A model generated the notes under the pieces. That model did not search any database, was not told the origin of the DNA, and saw only the letters and a list, made by a program, of their open reading frames with translations. Position numbers and translations under genes: made by a program. DNA of 64,000 bases from Globisporangium splendens (taxonomy: Eukaryota > Oomycota > Peronosporomycetes > Pythiales > Pythiaceae), in contig VFIW01000049.1 in the NCBI GenBank assembly GCA_006386115.1, positions 62,001-126,000 on the forward strand. The letters are read 5' to 3'. How positions within the stretch are numbered: the stretch's first letter is position 1; each line of letters opens with the position of its first letter. This document shows, in pieces, positions 11,467-21,341 of this stretch.

Positions 11467-12764
11467 AAAAGAAAATCAATGCCTAAATATTCAGCCAGCT
11501 TGCAGATGTTGAACACAGCGCAATTGCATGGTATTGTCTCGCGCTGCATTTCTGTTTTGACACAAACAAAAACAAAAAAGAGCTTCTGGATTCCTGCGGA
11601 TCTTTCACATTAACTCACGAGAATGCTGATTAGGGAAGAACAAAAGCTGAGTGTATGCACCGTTCACAACTGCAGCTTGCTCACGAAGAGAGAAGACGCT
11701 GACTCAAACCTGGAGGTATACTCAACGCCCATACAACACATGTCGCAGTGCTTTTTTTCCGCTGGCCGAGTAGCAATTTTTGATCAGGATTCCCAGGAAA
11801 CATCTCGGCAAAAAAGTTTAAGTTTATTTATTGTACCTTTCAACCGCGAATCAATCGCCCACGTCCCTTTGGAGAAGGATACACAAGTGAAAGGGCAGGA
11901 CGCTCCCTCAACAGGCACCGCTCGCGCAGGTTATTATTAGAAGGTGGCAATTGCCGCCTTGCCCCCGTCGCTCCACCGCGCATACACACTATGCTGAATA
12001 CTGTGGATAGTCTGCCAAGCAGCACAAAAACAACAGCCAGCCAAAAATCAAAAAAGTCAGGAAAGAAGCGGATCTCCATGTGGTAAAGCCCTGCGTGAAA
12101 CCAGAAAAAGAAGTGGAGAACCTTCTCTGGGGTCTGTGCATGCACATGCACTGGAAATTTTGCAAAAGCACACTCTGTCCGCACCGATCTGGGCCAAAGT
12201 GTGCAACGCCAACTGCACAAAAGCCCAGATGGCTGAAAAATCAACTCCATGCAGTTGCATGTAGCAGCAGAGTGTGTGCATGTGCGGCAATGGTACGGCG
12301 AGCTGGAGTTGGAGAAAGCCATTCTGCCTCAGAAAACGTCCAGGGGGTTGGGGCCAGCGCTGCCTCGCTTGCCTCGCTTGCCGCACTGTTGGTTTATTCT
12401 TCGATCCAAAGCTCGCAAGTCTCGTATGCAACTCACAAATCTACTTTGAGATTCTCTTTCTTTCAATGCGCATGCTGGATGAATAAAACCTTGTTGCTAT
12501 TACTTGTATCGAGTTGGTGACTGTGAAAACGCATAACCCGTGTCTCCCCGATCCCTTCGTCCTGCTCGCTGAAAAAATTCGCGTTTTTGCGCCGAATGCA
12601 CACATGCGCCAGCTCTCGCACGCATCCCTTGTTCATGTCGAGGGTTGGGATCGTGCGCGCAGACGGGGCAGTGTGGCTTGCATTTTTTGCGGTTGTTGCT
12701 GTTGTCGCTTGCAGCGGATGCTCACTTTGCAAGTAGACACGCAGTGGACAAGCAAGCAGAGAGT

Positions 12765-14465
12765 ATGGGCATCGAGGGAGTGCCTTCTGCGCTGCGCGGG
12801 AGCTGCCCGACGGAGCTGCTGCGCAAGAGCGTGGTGGCCGTCGCGGACTGCGACCTGGACGACGCGTGCGCCAGTGAGACGGTGCAGGCAAACGACAACA
12901 ACGACAATGACGACGAGGGCGACGAGTGCCGCCGCCGCACGTCCATTCCGCCGACGTTCGCGTACGGCGCCGAGATGCAGTTGGGCCGCGGACCCGTCGA
13001 GGAGCGACGCTACCGCAGCTTCGACTGGAGCGGATCGACGACGTCGCAGTCGTCGACCAAGGCCGCGAGCCTCGAGTCGCTCACGACCCGCATTCAGCAG
13101 GAAAACGAAAAAATGCAGCAGCGCACGGCCAAGCTCGGCCGCCGCTTCGAGTGGATGCGCTCGATGAAGTCGCTGTTTTCGTCGTCGACGAAGAAGGAAC
13201 AGGTGCAGCTTTTGCAGATGCAGATGGTCGCGGAGGTCGCCAAGGGCACGCGCTCGCTCGCGATCCTGAACGACATGAAAACACTCGTGTTGACGATGGA
13301 AGATGAGGAGCTGGAAAGTGAAGCCGAAAAGTCGTCGTCTTCGCGCGAATCGCGCAGCAGTGTGGTGTCGACGATCGACACGAACAACCAGCGTCTTCTG
13401 GACGGCATTGAGAACGCAGACCAAGTGCTCGCGGACGACAACTTGCACCACATTTTGTCGATCCAAACGCGGTGGCTCCAGCAACTCATTTGCTTGCACG
13501 CGGATAAGAAGTACAGCGTGTTGAAGAAGCACGGCGTCGCGCCATCGGTGGTCATGCAGCAATTCCTGAACGAGTTTGTGCGTCCAGATGGCATGCAGCG
13601 CGTGCCCTGTGCGTTCGACCTGCCAACGGTCGCGTTGGTCCGTTTCGAGAAGCTGATCAACCGATACAAGTTTATGAAGCCTTCCTTGAAGAAAGCATTG
13701 GATCAAGTGTGCCAAGACACCATGGCGTCGGTCGTGGCGCGTTCGTCCACTGGAAACGCGAACAACGTGTTTGAGAACCGTGAAGTCCGCGACGTGATGC
13801 AGTCGCTCATCCGCGAGATCGTCGACGCGATCGCGGAAGAAGCCTGGGTTGTGACCAACAGCCGCAGCATCCTCCGCGCGTTCGTGGAGCAAATGGTATT
13901 CAGTCGTCTTGCCTGCGCGTGCTTCCGCTCGTCATCGACGGAACTGGATGAGATGAACTCGACGTGGCGCGAGCAAGTCGCCAAGGCGAGTGCCTTGGGA
14001 TTGCACCAAGTGGGGTTGCCGTTCGAAGTCGAGGGTAGAAAGAGTGATGAGACGGGTTTGTCGGTCGTGGACGGCGAGCTCTCTGGTGTGCTCGGTGGCG
14101 GAACTGATATCGACGCGGTGCTGTTCGCGAAGTCGATCGAAGCCTTCAACCAGATCCCATACCTGGTGCCATCGTGTGTGCTTGCGGCGTTCCTGAACGC
14201 TGTGCGCGTGCTGTACCGCGAGACCAACGATGTGCTGGGCGTGTCGCCGGCGAGCATGTCGGCCGATGTGCTCTTGCCACTAATGGTGTTCGTGCTGAGC
14301 CGCAGCGACCTCCCGCACCTGCACTCGCAGGTGTTTATGATGGAGGAGTACGCGATCGACGAGTCGAAGGAAGGATCAGAGGCTGCGTACTACTTGGCGT
14401 GTCTCAAGGCCGCCATGGGGTACATCATGACCAAGGACAAGATTTGCACTGAGGCCGAAGAGTAA
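12765..14465 (+). CDS. VPS9-domain protein, probable Rab5-family GEF
   Basis: Single exon, 566 aa from the ATG at 12765. An in-frame ATG at 12645 adds 40 residues that look like translated leader. An acidic low-complexity start is followed by a coiled-coil/helical region (about residues 105-180, EQVQLLQMQM) and a helical bundle. The C-terminal ~135 residues fit a VPS9 domain: a FNQIPYLVPSC helix, then SADVLLPLMVFVLSRSDLP with the conserved Asp and a Leu-Pro-x-Leu-x-Ser turn, then AAYYLACLKAAMGYI with the conserved Tyr. VPS9 domains exchange GDP for GTP on Rab5/Rab21-type GTPases in early endocytosis. No RIN, Rabex or ankyrin domain is visible, so the targeting mechanism is unknown. The domain call is strong; the substrate is inference. 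Confidence 0.8.
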   Translation: MGIEGVPSALRGSCPTELLRKSVVAVADCDLDDACASETVQANDNNDNDDEGDECRRRTSIPPTFAYGAEMQLGRGPVEERRYRSFDWSGSTTSQSSTKAASLESLTTRIQQENEKMQQRTAKLGRRFEWMRSMKSLFSSSTKKEQVQLLQMQMVAEVAKGTRSLAILNDMKTLVLTMEDEELESEAEKSSSSRESRSSVVSTIDTNNQRLLDGIENADQVLADDNLHHILSIQTRWLQQLICLHADKKYSVLKKHGVAPSVVMQQFLNEFVRPDGMQRVPCAFDLPTVALVRFEKLINRYKFMKPSLKKALDQVCQDTMASVVARSSTGNANNVFENREVRDVMQSLIREIVDAIAEEAWVVTNSRSILRAFVEQMVFSRLACACFRSSSTELDEMNSTWREQVAKASALGLHQVGLPFEVEGRKSDETGLSVVDGELSGVLGGGTDIDAVLFAKSIEAFNQIPYLVPSCVLAAFLNAVRVLYRETNDVLGVSPASMSADVLLPLMVFVLSRSDLPHLHSQVFMMEEYAIDESKEGSEAAYYLACLKAAMGYIMTKDKICTEAEE

Positions 14466-14825
14466 GGCGCCAGTGCGGACGCATATATATGTGTGTGAGC
14501 GTGTGAATGTGAGTGCGTGAGCTGTAAATTAGACGAGCGGAGAAAAAAAGGAAGAAGAGCTGGACGTGAACGAAGCGACAAACCTATTTAAACGAGTACG
14601 CTAGACCGTTTGTAGAATAAAGAAGAACATGGTACAATTTTGATCGAATCAACCCAGTGTCCCCACCATTTCCATGGAAACTACAGGAGTTGGGGAGTGC
14701 GGAGCACGCGTTTCTGTATTTATTTACTTTTGCAGCGATTGGATCCACTGGTGCACGTTGCTCACGGCGCTTTCTAAATCTATGGGAAGCAAACGCGTGT
14801 GAGTCTCCATCCCATGCGCCAGGCA
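14466..14825. other. Convergent 3' spacer
   Basis: Lies between the convergent VPS9-domain and MAPKK genes. It carries a short TG-rich run near 14489-14515 and no gene. Confidence 0.6.
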
Positions 14826-15971
14826 TCAATCAACGAGTGCAGAAGCAAGCAACGTACTAATCGCGCCGCAGCGCTGGAGCCAGGGCGACTCGAACAAAAC
14901 GTCGGCCGACGCGCGGTCGAGCGGCTGCTTCTGGAGACAGCGCTGCAGGAACTCGCAAAACTCGCGCGAAAAGTACTCGCTCTGGATCATCTGCATGCGC
15001 ACAAATATATGCATGTCCTTTATGCGTCATACGTGTTCATCCACCACTCTCATATTGTCCGTCGTACCTCAATGCAGGTCTTGTGCTTGGGGTACGGATA
15101 CACGCCCGTGGCGGCCTCCATGAGCACGAGCCCGAGGCTCCAGATGTCGGAGCTGTAGCTGTACGGCGCGCGCTGGATGCGCTCGGGCGACATGTACCGG
15201 AATGTGCCCACGAATGTGCCACACATCGCTACAAAGAAGCAAACAATAGCAGCCATTCATCAGCATCATACCACTTACTACAGATCGGCAGGTTCCCACC
15301 ATGACATGTCGTACCAATCGAGTTGCAGAGCTCGGTCGCGATGCCAAAGTCCGAGAGCTTGACTTCGCCGCGGCTGTTGAGCAGGATGTTGGGCGGTTTG
15401 ATGTCGCGGTGCACGCGCTTGTGGGTCTTGAGGTACGAGAGCGAGTAGAGGATCTGGTACGCGATGCTGCCGAGCACGTGCTCAGGGATCGTGCCCAGCT
15501 GGTGGATCACGTTCTCGAGTGACCCGCCGTCCATGAACTCGAGCGCGGGCACCACGGCATTGTCGCGCAGGAACGCGCCGTAGAACGTCACCAGGCATGG
15601 ACACTTCACGTATGCAGCCAAATGAGAACGGCAGCATCATTCAATCAGCCCTATGACTATCAATAACAGCAAATGGTATGTACGTTTGAGTCGAAGAGCG
15701 CGTTGATCTCGCGGATGATCTGCTCGCGCTTGCCCTTGTCGTACATGTTGATCATCTTGAGCGCCAGTGGCGTATTGGTCGGCCGGTGGCGCGAGATGGT
15801 GACCGAGCCGCTGCAGCCTCGGCCGATGACGGTGCCGCCCCACTCGAGCTCCTCAGGCACGACACTGAACGCTCGCCCGGTGCCCTTCATGACCACGCCC
15901 GTCGGCGTGATCGCGTACTTGCCCTTCACGTACGCACCTGCGCCTGCAGTAAACGAGTTGTTCATGCCCAT
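14826..15971 (-). CDS. MAP kinase kinase (MEK/MKK family)
   Basis: Four exons on the minus strand: 15684-15971, 15315-15603, 15068-15228, 14826-14990 (300 aa). All phases close. Motifs in order: P-loop IGRGCSGSV (about 47-55), ALKMI with the catalytic Lys, [12 protein letters not shown] (165-172), DFG (181-183), [11 protein letters not shown], and [25 protein letters not shown] and FYGAF are MAPKK hallmarks. The activation segment gives Ser191 and Thr197 separated by five residues, the plant-like S/T-x5-S/T spacing; this depends on the exon 2/3 junction, which is phase-consistent. The protein is nearly all kinase domain, with a short N-terminal arm that may hold a docking site. Upstream kinases and MAPK targets cannot be told from the sequence. 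Confidence 0.88.
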
Positions 15972-16388
15972 CGCTGAGAAAGAGAGATGTGGGCGAGCAA
16001 AGAGACCTGCGAGGACACAAACGACGCGTGAGAATAGGGACGACTGCAGGCGATCTACGTACTCACACCCACTCACACGAGCAGCGACACTCTCCGCCAG
16101 ATTACGCACTGCAGTGCGCAGAGCAACAACGCGAATGCGTTCGCCTGTGCGCGCGCTTCCCCTGGTCTCGAGCCGCTCGCTTTGAAGCCAAGAAACGAAC
16201 GCCTCGCCGTCATGATGCCATCCATCTCACGACGTTTCGCGCAGTAACAAAACAGGCATTCAACGGCACTCCCCCGCGCGAGTGGCATTGCCAGATATGC
16301 GATAGATCCAACAGTGAGGAGTGATGGTCGTGGTCAACCCAAAGTGGCGCTATCCGCCAATGCGAGTCAGCCAGCACACAGAGCCATA
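15972..16388. promoter_or_regulatory. Divergent intergenic region (MAPKK / unknown gene)
   Basis: 417 bp between two divergent start codons, so it must hold both promoters and leaders. The minus-strand leader side is rich in short repeats of the CACTCACA type. No TATA box was found. Regulatory role is inferred from position only. Confidence 0.45.
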
Positions 16389-17347
16389 ATGGTGGTCGCG
16401 GCGCTCTCGCACATCCTGACGGCGTACTTTGCGAGCGAGAGGCCGCTCAACGGAGCCGAGCACTCAGAGCATTTCTGCGCGCAGATGCTGCTGCAGCAAC
16501 CGTGCGATTCCGCCATTGCAGATGCAGAACCCGAGGCGAGCACCAGGACGACTACAGACTTGGAGATCATGTTTCCACAGCAGGTGCTCGTCGGGCTATC
16601 GCAAGCCTCCTACGTGGATCAGCTCGCGTTCGTGCTTGCAACGTGGTACACGACAAAGGTGAACCCGCTCGAGGTGCACCTGCCTCCGCTGATAAGCGGC
16701 GTTGTCGAAGCGCCGGTGTCCAGTCTTCAGGAGATTTTGAGCGTCCCGTATGCCGTTGTGGAGGCATACGTCAACCAGGTGCTCAAGGATGATGCAGTGA
16801 GTTTGCAGCATTTACGTACACATATTGTCTGAAAGACGGAGTCCCTTACAATGTTGTTCTTTGCATGTATACATAAATACAGGATCTGGTGGCTAGAATG
16901 GATGCAACCTCAGCGTTTATGGACCGGATCGGAGGAGCTCGTGGGGTGCTGACGCTCTTAGGCTTCCGCCACACCGCCGGCAGTCGCAATGTTCCTCCGT
17001 TAACGCGAGTCCAGTGCCTCCAGTCTTTCACACAGATCCACGGAAAGGTGACGCTGACCGTCGGAGCGCGCGCGTTCACCAAGCATTGCCAGCGCAGCGC
17101 CGACGGCTGGTGGGGCGAGCTCAAGGGCAACGACGCAGCCAAGAACCAAATCGCGTTGACCAAAGTGCTCGAGATCCTGGACACAGCGGTGTGGAAAAAC
17201 ATTCACAGTCTGCCGCACGCGCAGGTGACAATGGAGCTCCGCAATGCGCTCGGCTACGGCGCGCGATGGACAGCCGAAGACCAGGCATTCAGAGGCTTCT
17301 TGGAGCCGCAGATGGAGAACGGCCACGAAGCACGATGGCGACACTAG
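16389..17347 (+). CDS. Conserved eukaryotic protein of unknown function (GYGARW / FRGFLEPQ motif)
   Basis: Two exons, 16389-16796 and 16883-17347 (290 aa), joined at a GTGAGT donor in phase 0. The first half is helical. A short segment around IGGARGVLTLLGFRHTAG loosely resembles the core of a PUB/PUG domain. The second half has very distinctive conserved-looking motifs: GARAFTKHC, WWGELKGND, LPHAQVTMELRNALGYGARW and FRGFLEPQMENGHE, ending WRH. I recall the same motif set in uncharacterised plant and protist proteins but know no function. No signal peptide or membrane segment. The density of invariant-type Trp, His, Arg and Gly suggests an enzyme or ligand-binding fold, which is inference. The gene model is good, function unknown. 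Confidence 0.75.
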
Positions 17348-17721
17348 CACGTCCATCGATGCAATATCTCTTGGTGCTCAGTGTGAGATGCACTATAGGG
17401 GTGAAGCTTCCCGAACGCATTCGCAGAACCATCCATCCGCTTTCTTTGTGTGGAAGCAACGACAAAGTCGTTTTAGAAAAATGTGCCATTTATAGGGAGA
17501 GAAAGAAATGCAAAAGAAGCGCGGAAGAGCCGAAGAACCAAGATGCTCTCAGAGAGCAGGAATGAAAAGCACCATGCGACGGCTGGAGAACGAATGCGAT
17601 AACCGCCGTCCAAAGCGATCCCATCTTTTGCGAGCAGTGATTGGCCACTCGAGATCTCGCGCCACTTGAGCGACGTCCACAGACCCGACATAGCAACAAA
17701 AGACCGAATTTAAAGGGAATA
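17348..17721. other. Intergenic spacer
   Basis: AT/GA-rich spacer between two plus-strand genes. The next gene's frame is open from an ATG at 17641, but the signal peptide places the start at 17722. Nothing else is seen. Confidence 0.5.
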
Positions 17722-18771
17722 ATGCGGCTGCTGTCTGTCGGTATTGCGTCAAGCTGGCTGCTCGTGGCATGGCTATCGGCTATTCGTATTGACGCGACCG
17801 CAGGTGATGCGGACGAAGCGAGTCTGCATATTGATCGGGATTGCGATACGTCCGTGACTTCAGAGAACGCCAAACTGGGCTTTGGTGCCGTGTGGGACAC
17901 CACGTGCCTAGAGCAGAACCTCGGGTGCTTTGAGAAAGTGTGCCGCCTGTGCCGCAAATCGGACAACGACCACACGAGATTCTACACGCGATGCAGTGAC
18001 CTGCCCGCCAAACAATCGCCAGCAACACCAGCGCCAGCGTCTACGCAACTAAGCAGCGCGGATCACGTCAAGGGGACCCCAGGTCAGTACGAGGCTGCTC
18101 CGGCGGCCGCGACCAGCGCGCAATGCGCGGCTAAGGTGTCCCAAGGCGACCAGGATGTGGGCATCACGGCAGTCTCGGACCCGACCTGTTCGTTCGGTGG
18201 CCTCGGCTGTTTTGGAAACGAGAATTGCAAGTACTGCCGAACTCGCGTCACACCGCAAAGCCAGAATTATTTGCCATGCAGCACGTCGACATCAGCCAGT
18301 GCAGCAAGCGCCAATACGCTGCCACCAGTGAGTTGCCCCACGGCGGTCGCGAAATCCGGACTCACGAGCATCTCGTATATCACAGAGCCAAGCTGCCAGA
18401 CCAACGCGCGCTTGACTGGGTGCATCGCGTCGTCCACGTGCCGCCTCTGTCGCACAGCGAAAAACGAAAACAACCAGTTTCTCGTGAGCTGCAAAGTGCT
18501 TCAGGACCAGCTAACGACGACGGTGATGACAACGTCGGCAGCCAAGAGCGTACCCAGCTCCGGAGCAGCCGACAGCAACACGTCGGCTGCTGGTCAAGAC
18601 GAGACTGGCGCTGTGATGGGCGGCGCGTGCGCGGCTGCCGGCGTCGCATTGGCCGTGTTTGCGGTCAAGAAAGCCAAGGGCAAGCGGAAAGTTGTCGATG
18701 CCGGTGACCACCTGAACCGCGGCTCGCCACTTGTGCAGATCATCGGTCGGGAACGCATTGCAGAGCTGTAA
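17722..18771 (+). CDS. Secreted or membrane-anchored protein with three six-cysteine repeats
   Basis: Single exon, 349 aa from the ATG at 17722; the upstream ATG at 17641 would bury the signal peptide. A signal peptide (about residues 1-28) is followed by three repeats of about 50-55 residues separated by Pro/Ala/Ser/Thr-rich linkers. Each repeat has the layout C ... [TP][TS]C ... GC(F/I) ... C-x2-C-R ... C, with cores LGCFEKVCRLCRK, LGCFGNENCKYCRT and LTGCIASSTCRLCRT. After a Ser/Thr/Ala-rich stalk there is a probable membrane helix (GGACAAAGVALAVFAV) followed by a Lys/Arg-rich stop-transfer stretch and a short cytoplasmic tail. This predicts a type I surface protein, possibly a wall or adhesion molecule. 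I do not recognise the repeat; it could be an oomycete-restricted family. Topology confident, function unknown. Confidence 0.75.
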   Translation: MRLLSVGIASSWLLVAWLSAIRIDATAGDADEASLHIDRDCDTSVTSENAKLGFGAVWDTTCLEQNLGCFEKVCRLCRKSDNDHTRFYTRCSDLPAKQSPATPAPASTQLSSADHVKGTPGQYEAAPAAATSAQCAAKVSQGDQDVGITAVSDPTCSFGGLGCFGNENCKYCRTRVTPQSQNYLPCSTSTSASAASANTLPPVSCPTAVAKSGLTSISYITEPSCQTNARLTGCIASSTCRLCRTAKNENNQFLVSCKVLQDQLTTTVMTTSAAKSVPSSGAADSNTSAAGQDETGAVMGGACAAAGVALAVFAVKKAKGKRKVVDAGDHLNRGSPLVQIIGRERIAEL

Positions 18772-18940
18772 AAGGCGACAAGAAACCGACAAGACCAGCC
18801 AGCCATTTTTCATCCATTATTGACTTTATTCTTCACGTCACGTAGCCACAATCAGACTGCTGTCTCGACAATGTCATCTCTTTTCTTTTTTTTGCTTTTT
18901 TTGTGTTTGTTTCGTCACTTACGAGCCGCGTTCACCACTT

Positions 18941-19766
18941 TCATGGCATCAGCAATGCTTTTGCGACTTCAGCAGCTTTGTCTTTGCCGCTGAGCAACTC
19001 CACGAGCTTCACACCCATTTCCATGGCGGTACCTGGGCCCTGGCTCGTGATGCAGTTGCCAGTTACCACAACGCGGTCGCTGCTGTGAGTGACGTCGGTG
19101 ACCTGCTTCTCAAAGCCCGTATACCCCGTCGCAGGGCTCGCCAGTAGTCCATGCGAATGAAGAACAACTGCAGGGGCGGCACAAATCGCGCCATACAGCT
19201 TGCCCTCGTGCTTCTGCTGTCGGAGAAGTTCGGTGAGCAAGCTGCAGTCACGAAGGTGGTTCGCTCCAGGTTGGCCCTGTACAATACAAAGCATTCACGC
19301 CACACGACATAAGACCCTATCAACTGGACCAACACAACCAAAGCAAGCAGCTCGGACGTACCCCAGGCACGACGATGAGGTCGAATTGGAGGTCCACACA
19401 GGCTTCGATCGCGAGGTCGGCCTGAACCTTAACGCCGCGCGACATCGTCACGATGTTCTCGGGTTTTTGCCCCACACTCGCCAGCGTCACCTTTGTCCCC
19501 AAAAGAAAACGGGAGTACAGATGTCAGACCATTAACCACAACCAGAACGGCAACGCTGGAGCATCAACGCAACCTTCACCCCGCCGCGCACGAGCACGTC
19601 TGCGAGCGTGATCGCTTCGATCTCTTCGCTTCCGTCCGCCTAGAGTTGCACGAGCACGAGGGATGCTGATTAGCTTCAAAGGACGACGGAGACACAGAAA
19701 GGCAGAGGAGCATGCGCGCACAATGGGAATCAGCGCCGTCGGGTGCGCGTGGGTCCTCGTCGCCAT
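18941..19766 (-). CDS. DJ-1/PfpI family protein (PARK7-like)
   Basis: Four exons: 19722-19766, 19574-19639, 19362-19490, 18941-19276 (191 aa, against 189 for human DJ-1). The junctions are all phase 0. Family motifs: TALIPI at the start of the fold, then GSEEIEAITLADVLVRGG with the conserved Glu (about residue 23), the FDLIVVPGGQPGA loop, and the nucleophile elbow YGAICAAPAVVL with the reactive Cys at about 112, then GNCITSQGPGTAMEMG. DJ-1 proteins act in oxidative stress and as glyoxalase/deglycase-type enzymes; which applies here is not shown. The protein lacks a targeting signal, so cytosolic is likely. The first exon encodes only 15 residues and is the least certain part. Confidence 0.87.
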
Positions 19767-20060
19767 CGTTCTGCTGGTGATGCTCGGGATCGCCTTCTTT
19801 GTCGTCGTCGCGCTCGATCGCAGGTGCTGGTGGATCGTCCGCAACCGCCGCATCCACGTTCGCTGCTGGATGATCTTCTGAAAAGTGGGAGTGAGGTTGA
19901 AGCCTCAGTTGCATTCGCACTTAATCGAAACACTACAGAAATCCGCGATGGTGATAGACATTGTTGAAGCGACAGTTGAAGTCGAATAGTTTCTATTTTA
20001 TCTCAATAGTTGCTATTTTATTCCAATGCATTCACGCTTACATAGAAACTCAGAAGACAC

Positions 20061-21341
20061 TCAGTACTCGTATGCTGAAGCTGCACTCGGCGATGAAGCC
20101 GCCTTCACCTTGCAGCCCTTCGGCTTCTTCGTCGTGGGGGTTTCTGCAGACGCCTCCGGTGTCGAGGCTGTTGCCTGAGGGACTGAGGTCGACTTGCTCG
20201 GAGCGTCTGTGGCTTCACCGCCAACCTCTTCTTCGGTTGCGCTCGGGGTAGGAGCAGCCGAAGACGATGAAGGCGTTGGCGTCGACTCTTCGTCGTCGTC
20301 CGCATCGTCGTCCGCATCACCGTCTCCAGTCGCCGGCGCTGGTGTTGACACTGGCGCAACGTACGTCACGGGGTTGTTTCCAGGCAGCTTGGCGATGTTG
20401 GTGATCGGCTCGACGATCTCGGGCTGCAAGGTGCATCGCTTGGCAGGCGCTTTGTCGCTGAACGACGCTTTGAGTGGCGGACATTCGCCCGAGTTGAAGT
20501 AGTTCTTGTCCGTGCACTGATCCACGGCGGCTTGAAGCACGTCGACGTCCCAGCCATTGAGGAAATCGCCATGGAAGCCAAAGCCCGTCGGGTCGCCGTT
20601 CGAGAGCACGAACGGGTGCTTGCCGTCGACCCACTCGCTGTCGTACTTGTCGACGCTGTAGAACGCTTCGTAGAAGATCTTGACCATCTTCTGGAACCCC
20701 TTGGGGCAATCGCCGCCATCGAGTCCCGTGGCGTAGGCCACGTGGGACTTGTGGTCTGGTGAATCGAGGTCCTTACCGTTCCAGCACATGGGGAAGTTGA
20801 CTTGGCCGCGGAGTCCTTGTGGGCATTTGAAGTTCGGGATCCCCTGCTGCTCTGGGTGGCTGTTGTCGTAGTCGATGCACACCCACGTGATCGCCTTTTC
20901 CTCGATCGAGTCGCCTTTCGTGCGAAGCGTTGGATCGCCCGCGAGCATCTTGAGTCCTGGTGGGAACGCGATCACTTTCTCGCCTGCTTTCGGACGCGGC
21001 TCGTAGTACACGATCTGGTGGCTCTCGACGAGTCCAAAGCCTGAGCCGTTCTTGTATTTCACGTACAGCTGCGGCACCCAGTACGCACTGAGATCCGCGC
21101 CAATGGGGCACGACGTGCAGCTCGAGTTCCGCATCGCGTCGCCGTCGGCGTTCATGCTGAATCCGTTTCCGCCCGAGATCGCGTGCAGGTGGCCGCCAGC
21201 AGTCCCAAGCGAGGTGATCGGATCGACGCGGTCGACCACGAGGTTGTTGAAGCAGTCGAAGCGGAACATGGCGTGGGTTGAGCTCGCAAACAGGAGCGCG
21301 GTGATGAGACCAAGCCGCTTGGTCACAGAGAGGGTAAGCAT
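20061..21341 (-). CDS. Secreted DUF1996 protein
   Basis: Single exon, 426 aa. The N-terminus is a signal peptide (about 1-24), cleaved probably before MFRFDCFNNL. Residues about 25-300 match DUF1996: DRVDPITSLGTAGGHLHAI, SCTSCPIGADLSAYWVPQLY, TWVCIDY, NFPMCWNGKDLDSPDHKSH and GFGFHGDFLNGWD. After the domain comes a long linker of Asp runs and Ser/Thr/Pro/Ala, typical of an O-glycosylated stalk, ending in a short basic/Ser-Ala tail. DUF1996 proteins are secreted and frequent in fungi and oomycetes; their biochemical role is not established as far as I know. The conserved His and Cys suggest a metal- or glycan-related function, but that is speculation. Confidence 0.85.
   Translation of the reverse strand: MLTLSVTKRLGLITALLFASSTHAMFRFDCFNNLVVDRVDPITSLGTAGGHLHAISGGNGFSMNADGDAMRNSSCTSCPIGADLSAYWVPQLYVKYKNGSGFGLVESHQIVYYEPRPKAGEKVIAFPPGLKMLAGDPTLRTKGDSIEEKAITWVCIDYDNSHPEQQGIPNFKCPQGLRGQVNFPMCWNGKDLDSPDHKSHVAYATGLDGGDCPKGFQKMVKIFYEAFYSVDKYDSEWVDGKHPFVLSNGDPTGFGFHGDFLNGWDVDVLQAAVDQCTDKNYFNSGECPPLKASFSDKAPAKRCTLQPEIVEPITNIAKLPGNNPVTYVAPVSTPAPATGDGDADDDADDDEESTPTPSSSSAAPTPSATEEEVGGEATDAPSKSTSVPQATASTPEASAETPTTKKPKGCKVKAASSPSAASAYEY

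Larger units (their letters stand above)
9534..12764. other. 3.2 kb gene-free region with microsatellites
   Basis: No ORF here has coding character: those present (for example 9656-10183 +, 11840-12322 -) are Cys/Arg/Ser-rich, lack domains and overlap on both strands. It holds pyrimidine runs near 9840-9862, a (CT)n tract at 10915-10930 and a (GA)n tract at 11448-11466. It could contain decayed sequence or the leader of the VPS9 gene. An in-frame ATG at 12645 would extend that gene upstream. Confidence 0.55.

Noticed and set aside
11840..12322. Minus-strand 160-codon Cys/Phe-rich ORF
   Set aside because: Low-complexity, no signal peptide or domain, in a region without splice-consistent partners.
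12633..13892. Minus-strand 419-codon ORF across the VPS9 gene
   Set aside because: Antisense shadow; the VPS9 domain on the other strand is convincing.
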